Below are positions 62,437 through 64,000 of a stretch of 64,000 nucleotides of DNA, piece by piece (the stretch's first letter is position 1; the number at the start of each line of letters is the position of its first letter). A program made the position numbers and the translations under genes. Under the pieces are notes generated by a model, which worked only from the letters and a program-made list of their open reading frames with translations, did not search any database and was not told the DNA's origin. Location of the stretch: positions 1 to 64,000 of the forward strand of contig JALHOJ010000007.1 in the NCBI GenBank assembly GCA_022843045.1. The letters run 5' to 3'. The stretch is from Phycisphaerales bacterium (lineage in GTDB: Bacteria; Planctomycetota; Phycisphaerae; Phycisphaerales; UBA1924).

Positions 62437-63159
62437 ATGCCCGCCCCCTGGCTCCCTCTCCCCCTCCTCGCACCCATCCTCATCGCCCTCGCCTTCTTCG
62501 CCGGCTCCATCCCCTTCTCGCTCCTCATCGGCAAGCTCAAAGGCGTTGACATCCGCACCGTGGGCAGCGGCAACGTCGGTGCGACCAATCTTGGCCGGGC
62601 CCTGGGCCGCAAGTTCTTCTTCTTTGGCTTCTTTGCAGACATGCTCAAAGGCCTGTTGCCCGTGCTGCTTGCCGGGTTTGCCCTCGGCACCATCGCACAT
62701 TGGGAAGCACCCTTGGACCGCACCTGGATCTGGCTCGCCTGCGTCGTCGCCGCGACCCTCGGCCACATCTTCTCTCCCTGGATCGGCTTCAAGGGCGGCA
62801 AGGGTGTGGCCACCGGCTTCGGCGGTTTGCTGGGCGTCTTTCCGATGCTCACGTTCGCCGGCGGCGGCGCGCTGGTCGTGTTCCTCATCTGCTTCGCGAT
62901 CTCACGCCGCATCAGCGTCGGCTCGATCGCCGGGGCGATGTCGGTCTGCCTGTGGGTCCTGCTGCTCGCCTTCCGCAGCGACGGCTGGAAAGTCGGCGCG
63001 CTGCTGAAGGGCAGCTCGGCGATCTACTTCTGGGTGACGCTGGGCATCGGCCTGCTGGTCGTCTTCACGCACCGGGCCAACATCAAGCGCCTGCTCGCCG
63101 GGACCGAGCCGCAGTACCGCCCCAGCAAGGCCGGCCCGACCCCGCAGGCGCAGCAGTAG
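62437..63159 (+). CDS. plsY: Acyl-phosphate:glycerol-3-phosphate acyltransferase
   Basis: Integral membrane enzyme that makes lysophosphatidic acid from acyl phosphate. ATG 62437 gives a 240-residue protein; the upstream track residues come from a Ser/Leu-rich repeat region (CTATCGCTCTATCGCTCT). Signature motifs: FAGSIPFSLLIGKLKGVDIR, VGSGNVGATNLGRALG and SPWIGFKGGKGVATGFGGLL; the end is FTHRANIKRLLAGTE. About five membrane segments. Glycerol-3-phosphate acylation supplies the envelope; no plsX is visible here. Confidence 0.93.
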   Translation: MPAPWLPLPLLAPILIALAFFAGSIPFSLLIGKLKGVDIRTVGSGNVGATNLGRALGRKFFFFGFFADMLKGLLPVLLAGFALGTIAHWEAPLDRTWIWLACVVAATLGHIFSPWIGFKGGKGVATGFGGLLGVFPMLTFAGGGALVVFLICFAISRRISVGSIAGAMSVCLWVLLLAFRSDGWKVGALLKGSSAIYFWVTLGIGLLVVFTHRANIKRLLAGTEPQYRPSKAGPTPQAQQ

Positions 63160-63409
63160 CCGCACTTTTGTTATCGGGCATGGAACAATTCCTGCTGACA
63201 ACGCCCGAATCTTGGGTCGTGCATGCCAATTCGCCGATGGCCTGAAACGGCTGCGCCGTCTAGCGCGGCGTCGCCCTCTCGCGACCTCGATTTGGAGCCC
63301 CTTCATGCGACTGAGCACCCCAAGTGAATCGCACAATCTCCCGATGTCCTTGCGTGGTATGGGTTTGCGAAGTATTCGCAAGCCCGCCCCAAGCATCGGA
63401 GGTCGATGG

Positions 63410-63664
63410 ATGCGAAGTGACGCCAACGTTGATGCTCTGACCGCCCCCCTCCGCCTGACCGGCGAAGGCTCCTTCCCCGAAGCCCCCGCCCGCACCTGGC
63501 GCCCGCGAAACAACTGGCAGCCCGGCGCGCACGAATCGATGGATTCGATCGCCCAAGTCGAGTCCGCTCTCGAGCACGTCGAACGCCAGTTCGAGAACCT
63601 CAAGATTCTCCTGCACCTCGACGACCCCCAGGGCAGCCCCAACAGCGGCCCCCGCGCGGCCTGA
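63410..63664 (+). CDS. Small protein with C-terminal coiled coil
   Basis: 84 residues. ATG 63410 is preceded by GGAGG at 7-base spacing, so I prefer it to the longer track start at 63212. The N-terminal part is Pro/Arg-rich (RLTGEGSFPEAPARTWRPRN) and the C-terminal part is helical (DSIAQVESALEHVERQFENL). A rho-independent terminator follows 19 bases after the stop, which supports a real gene. I do not recognise it. Confidence 0.65.
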   Translation: MRSDANVDALTAPLRLTGEGSFPEAPARTWRPRNNWQPGAHESMDSIAQVESALEHVERQFENLKILLHLDDPQGSPNSGPRAA

Positions 63665-63683
63665 ACAACAAACACCATGACGG

Positions 63684-63715
63684 ACGAGCCGCTCCACGCG
63701 GCTCGTGGCGTTTTT
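63684..63715 (+). terminator. Rho-independent terminator
   Basis: Stem ACGAGCCGC / GCGGCTCGT with loop TCCAC, followed by GGCGTTTTT. It lies just after the small coiled-coil ORF. Confidence 0.9.
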
Positions 63716-63732
63716 GGGAGCTGTTGGCTCGT

Positions 63733-63792
63733 GAACGCAGAGGAAAACAGAGGGGCACGAAGTGAAGAACGCGGAGAATCTCCTCTGCGTTC
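63733..63792. repeat. Palindromic GAACGCAGAGGA element
   Basis: Perfect arms GAACGCAGAGGA / TCCTCTGCGTTC around a spacer. It shares the arm with 36461 and 60248. Confidence 0.87.
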
Positions 63793-63881
63793 AAGGGCTC
63801 ACGGGTCCGGATGGATGCTCGACGCTTCCTGACGGGCGCGTTTCGTGTGGGAAAACCAAAAAACTTCTCGAAACATGGAAA

Positions 63882-63897
63882 GAAGTTCGTGAACTTC
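63882..63897. promoter_or_regulatory. Operator-like palindrome near the window end
   Basis: GAAGTTC, GT, GAACTTC. A nearby AACTTCT...AGAAGTT pair overlaps its left arm. A -10-like TAGACT lies at 63911. No gene is seen in the remaining 100 bases, so the target, if any, lies beyond the window. Confidence 0.4.
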
Positions 63898-64000
63898 GGG
63901 AGCCGACAGGTAGACTGTGGGAGCGAGACTTTGCGTCATCATCGCACCCGTGTGGGGCAGGGTGCGTATGTCCGGAAGGGGTCGGTGGGGGCTTGGGAAA

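Noticed and set aside
63860-64000. MraZ-type GTGGG boxes at the window end
   Set aside because: GTGGG occurs but the spacing does not fit the required regular five-base gaps, and no downstream gene is visible to test it.

Overview
The window looks like a chromosomal segment of a planctomycete, most likely class Phycisphaerae (order Phycisphaerales). The reasons are high GC (roughly two thirds by eye), three secreted proteins ending in a tandem Asp-rich dockerin-like tail of the 'FSEGPC' type, two secreted proteins ending in PEP-CTERM-like tails (Pro-x-Pro, hydrophobic stretch, Arg cluster), several membrane proteins with a small CxxC zinc ribbon, and an McsA-McsB pair. The taxonomic call is inference from these families; there is no rRNA in the window. 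I found no tRNA, rRNA, CRISPR array, prophage or transposase.

Layout. 0-7.3 kb: ECF sigma factor with a coupled membrane protein, miaA with a lipoprotein gene, rpmB with a terminator, then mcsA-mcsB-nadE. 7.3-16 kb: a lower-GC DUF7710-like gene, a PEP-CTERM-like protein, a lipoprotein, a FlgM-like anti-sigma factor, a 1156-residue repeat protein with a dockerin-like tail, a zinc-ribbon membrane protein, nrdR and an L7/L12-CTD-like membrane protein. 16-27 kb: a greatly enlarged carB, an M16 peptidase homologue without its zinc motif, a tiny Lys-rich ORF, serA, mutS and a tRNA-binding protein. 27-30 kb: an arsR-arsC-arsM operon. 30-34 kb: a dockerin-type protein and a run led by a COG0523 (CobW/ZigA) GTPase behind a perfect Zur-like palindrome. 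34-41 kb: a PEP-CTERM-like protein, a glycosyltransferase/methyltransferase fusion, a phosphohexomutase and a third dockerin-type protein. 41-51.7 kb: a secretin, an unknown cytoplasmic protein, a DinB-like protein, a lone nuoG, a secreted protein and small unknowns. 51.7-55.5 kb: a carotenoid-type operon (desaturase, acyltransferase, glycosyltransferase) behind a 13-bp tandem repeat. 55.6-64 kb: a 1512-residue AsmA-like protein, pdxA, an AT-rich membrane-protein gene, plsY and a small coiled-coil ORF with a terminator.

The most unusual feature is not one gene. Several families of short palindromic or low-complexity repeats are scattered through the window: arms such as GAACGCAGAGGAA, runs such as ACTCCGTCACTTCGTC, GCCGGGGCTGAG...GCGAAGCCCCGGG, twin hairpins with CCCGCCCGTGAGTC, and CGAATCC tandem units. 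They lie between genes and also in frame inside nadE, carB, mutS and pdxA, mostly at domain linkers. carB also carries a much longer in-frame insertion in its second ATP-grasp half and a perfect 15-bp stem across its stop codon. This resembles in concept the Rickettsia palindromic elements and is the best candidate here for something under-described.

Other functional links: the arsenic operon relies on reduction and methylation with no efflux gene visible; the zinc-responsive run contains an FmdB-like protein that has lost its zinc-ribbon cysteines; and the three carotenoid-type genes are laid out as one transcription unit suited to making a glycosylated, acylated carotenoid.
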